DNA of 64,000 nucleotides, from NCBI GenBank assembly GCA_964036295.1, contig OZ038463.1, positions 2,232,001 through 2,296,000 on the forward strand, given 5' to 3'. Below the pieces are notes generated by a model that saw only the letters and a list, made by a program, of their open reading frames with translations, was not told the origin of the DNA and made no database searches. Below, piece after piece: positions 60,591 through 64,000 of this stretch (positions are counted from its first letter, which is position 1; each line of letters opens with the position of its first letter). Source of the DNA: Plumapathes pennacea (taxonomy: Eukaryota > Cnidaria > Anthozoa > Antipatharia > Myriopathidae). The position numbers and the translations under genes were made by a program.

Positions 60591-61657
60591 CCTATAGAAA
60601 AGTTCAAATATTACAAGGTGTGAGGCTCAAAATGCAACCTTTTGCAGGCAATCAAACCTTGACTCTTTTACATAATGATTCTTTTATCCAAATGCATTTT
60701 GAAACAAGAATAGGACATTTCTCAAGTTATAACACAGATAGTTTTGTGTCAACACAATAATATGCTCGTCGAGAGCTTTCATTTGGATGGCCGCTCCTTC
60801 AAGTCTGGTCTGACATATGAGCAGTTGAACTTGTTTACCCGGCATTTCAAACTTTGATAAGTTGTGACCTCTTTTTCTTCGAAATATTTCAAGCTTGAAC
60901 TGCCTCAAACTATAATTTCAGGAAAAAGTTTTCCCCGGTAGTACAATACCTCAGAACTTTACACACAGGAAATCTTCTCTTTCAGTGCATACATCAACTT
61001 GAAATCTTAAAAAGGTCCTGAAGTAAATTTACCAATTATAAAAACGCACATGTTTTTTGCCATCCATGTTTTGTTTTGACTCTATAGTACAATAGCGCAA
61101 CCCAACCTCACCAATATTCTCACATAAAGTCTGCACTTAGGCTAATGGAGCAGTGTCTTTAGCGGCGACTGGTTGGTGAAAGATACCTAAATTTACGGGT
61201 CGGCAAGTTGGTTTTAACCGTATCAAATATCAGCAAATTTTTCCAGCTTCTCCGGTAAATGTTTGTAGTGTGCTATATTATAGAGCCTAATCAATTGTAA
61301 CATCTTGCACGCATTTATAGGAATAAAGCAAAGCTCGTGAAGGCAGTTATGATTAATCTTTATAGCAATATGACATCGAAAGTCTTGCAGTCTGAACTCG
61401 CGGCTATAATGAAATAGCGCACACAAAAATTCAATTGGTTAAGAACAATAGCGTGTCGATTAAAGTTTAAAGAAACTTTCCACGTTCTATCAGAATGTTT
61501 CAATCACCAGAAAATTTCAGCCTTCCAGCGGGTCTGACTAGCTAAGAGTTCTTTTCCAGGATTGGTACGCAAAACCTGGGAGTCAGTGGGATAGAACAAA
61601 GCATTTCAGCCAACCATGATAATTATGTGCGTCCACTGTGACAAAGACATTTCTTAA
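60591..61657. other. spacer, nothing recognised
   Basis: AT-rich sequence between block B and the Kolobok-like element. ORFs at 60569-60760 and 61223-61426 have no conserved motif. Confidence 0.4.
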
Positions 61658-62065
61658 AGGGGTACTTTGACCAAAATCGGACCACTTTGAAATACTGTTT
61701 TAACCACTTTAAATGAAAGTGTATGGTATGAATAGCAAAATGTCCCAAAAACTTTTTTTTTCAGATGCAAGACTCCCGAGATATATTAATTCAAAGGAGG
61801 CAAAAACGCCTGTCCGCCATGTTGGCCGTGAATAAATATTTCGGGCCAGCGGTTTACCACTCTGACGTCATCTTACCAACGAGACGCGGACCCACACACA
61901 TTTCTTTGGAAATGTCTTTGAGTGAGAGCAAACTTTCATTGATAATTTCTTCGAATTCTTCTTTTTTATCGACTCACGAGTCATTATTAGATGTTTCACA
62001 TATACATTCAAGTGTTGAAGGCAGTACGTTTGCGTACGACGACAGTCTTTGAACCAGTTGCCACG

Positions 62066-62490
62066 AAAGAAGAACTAGCGGTGTGCGTCGAGCAAGTCAC
62101 AGTCGAAGAAGAACAAGAAGCCGAATTCAAGAAAAGATTCAGCCGAGAAGTAAATTTTGGAACGTGGTAAGACCATTATTAATGTATCACGCTTGAGAAC
62201 TCGGAAATTTACGAAGACGGTAGCGCTCAAATTGCTGCAGAATCAACATGAACTTTTCGATTCTATCAAAACATTTCAATTCTATTAAAACATCGAAGAA
62301 CTAGCGGCGTACGTGGAGCAAGTCACGGTCGAAGAAGAAGCCGAATTCAAGAAAAGATTCAGCCGAGAAGTAAATTTTGGAACGTGGTAAGACCATTATT
62401 AATTTTAACACACTTCAGAACTCGGAAATTTACGAAGTCAGTAGCACACAAACTACTGCAAAATCAACATGAACTTTTCGATTCTATCAA
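62066..62490. repeat. ~227-bp tandem duplication within the Kolobok-like element
   Basis: Positions 62066-62280 and 62293-62490 share gaagaactagcgg, gccgaattcaagaaaagatt, cgtggtaagaccattattaa and aacatgaacttttcgattct. Each copy ends an exon-like stretch with the same donor. Confidence 0.85.
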
Positions 62491-62945
62491 ATTATTGAAG
62501 GATCTAGTAAATGCATGGGTTTTAATGTAAAGTGAAATTCACAGATCGTATACAGTGCCACTATTTTGAATAAATACAATTACGTTGATTTGACATGCCG
62601 ACTGTTGTGTGATTCTGCCCGGCGTTGTGTCTATATGAAAAGCCGCCGTCTAGCTAACTTGACCGTTTTATTAAGCTACAACAATCATACTGAAACACCG
62701 CCTTTTTGTATTCACTAACGCTTGTAATAGTATGGCTTTTAGTTGCATTAGTCCGAAAAATGCTTCAAATTTACTCGAATGGACTCATAACAAGTTGTCA
62801 CGCCGCCACAGCGTTCGATGTGCGATGAAAACGAAAGTTCAGTTCTTGCAATTTCTGCTAAACGAAACATCTAAGAAAGCAGTTTGATGACAGTTTGCAA
62901 ATTGTGGGACTCTTAAACTGCTCAAACTTCGAAAAAATTCCCTCG

Positions 62946-63254
62946 TCAAGACTTACGACGATCTCTTGTACTTTCGCCTCGATCTTTAGTTGCTCTCCAA
63001 ATTGTGGGGACTGATCCTGGAATCAGTCTGCTGGAGAAAACCTTCTTGGTGGAGCCTTGAAAAACAGCTCTCTTCGAAATGCTTCGAGCAAACAGAGAAG
63101 CGATCACCAGGATTGAAGTTCTTGCGATAAAGTAGCACAAACCGTTCTTCCACATCGCGCACAGCGCTTTATTATTGAGTGAAATGTGAAGGGAAATGCT
63201 CTCTTTCGGGTTCGACTTGCTGTCGCAGCCCTGCACTACACACCTACCTGGCAT
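62946..63254 (-). pseudogene. broken THAP zinc-finger domain
   Basis: It starts MPGRCVVQGCDSKSNPK, the first cysteine pair of a C2CH THAP finger, and continues to MWKN. The second half, FNPGDRFSVCSKHFEESCF with the C-x2-H pair, is in another frame, so at least one indel separates them. THAP fingers bind transposon ends in Kolobok and P transposases. Confidence 0.65.
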
Positions 63255-63817
63255 GTTGTGCAGTTTTGTTTGAAAATTCCAAATTCTACTTCGATTTTAA
63301 TCAAGAGTTACACGCGCTCTTCTGCAAAACTTCACACTTCCCTTATAGTTGTGATACTTTGCGTTGGTAAGATGACGTCACGCCAGTCTCTCCAATCCCC
63401 ACTCGGAATTATCGATTTATTCACGGCTCAAGAAAAACAGAGGTCAAAAAGTGGCACTTCCAAAAATAATTTCGACAAACGGTTTGGTAGGATTGTTAGT
63501 GGTGTGCTAAAGATTGTTTTTGACTGTTTTTAATTGAATTTAAGTGATGGTCCGATTTTGGTCAAAGTACCCCTTTAAATAACAACTCATCGTATTAAAT
63601 TTTCATCCAGCATCTTCGTCACTTGTAATTTAAATTTCATATTTCGAAATGTCAGCAATCTCATGTTGGTCGGAAAATTGTTAAAAAATGGCTTTGGTGG
63701 AGTGCTCGGAAATCTAACGTTTAACACTTAAACGAAAGCCAGAAAAAAAGAAGAGAGAAATATGTCCACGTTTGATAAATGATTAAACACGGCATGCACT
63801 TTCTTGTTTGTTTGTTT

Positions 63818-63976
<159 letters not shown>

Positions 63977-64000
63977 GTTTTCTTTTCACTTTTTTAAAAT

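Larger units (their letters stand above)
61658..63574. mobile_element. defective Kolobok-like DNA transposon
   Basis: Perfect inverted ends of 27 bp beginning aggggtactttgaccaaaat, each preceded outside by TTAA (61654-61657 and 63575-63578), a 4-bp target duplication. TTAA duplication plus a THAP domain points to Kolobok. Plus-strand text includes EFKKRFSREVNFGTW before a donor, seen twice (62132 and 62360) because of a tandem duplication. A one-base shift after 62050 breaks the upstream ORF (MQDSRDILIQRRQKR). The element is 1917 bp and lacks a recognisable catalytic core. Confidence 0.7.

Overview
The window looks like nuclear DNA of an anthozoan cnidarian, probably a stony coral. It is AT-rich and its genes carry many introns with GT-AG boundaries. 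It has a dense load of short inverted-repeat elements and an actinoporin-like gene, a family centred on sea anemones and corals. Species cannot be told from the sequence alone.

Layout. (1) 768-22415, minus strand: one very large gene that I assembled from 36 phase-compatible exons. It encodes at least 1320 residues and its 3' end lies beyond position 1. In order it encodes a signal peptide, an EF-hand loop, one membrane span, a UBE4/Ufd2-type E4 superhelix and, where the U-box should be, an acidic linker running into a BIRC6-like UBC (E2) fold. I do not know this architecture. It is the main finding: a possible ER-membrane E4-E2 fusion. (2) 22527-25059, plus: LYRM4/ISD11, sharing a 111-bp bidirectional promoter with the fusion gene. 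(3) 29723-34899, plus: a two-exon multi-pass TLC-like membrane protein. (4) 37268-42791, minus: complete six-exon TMEM208. (5) 42.9-45.6 kb: a defective P-element/THAP9-like transposon with long inverted repeats, just upstream of TMEM208. (6) 46.4-60.6 kb: a local duplication carrying an actinoporin-like gene, with copy B (57.4-58.9 kb) intact and copy A (46.7-48.8 kb) broken. Copy A is interrupted by a 4.3-kb insertion holding a gene-family fragment and a Helitron-like peptide. (7) 61658-63574: a defective Kolobok-like transposon with TTAA target duplications and a broken THAP domain.

A tRNA-Ala(AGC) sits antisense in an intron of the large gene. Possible functional links are that TMEM208 and the proposed membrane-anchored E4-E2 both relate to the ER, and that LYRM4 is a housekeeping mitochondrial Fe-S factor. 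Nothing here is an operon. All exon models are hand-built from splice signals, reading phase and remembered family motifs, with no alignment or transcript data.
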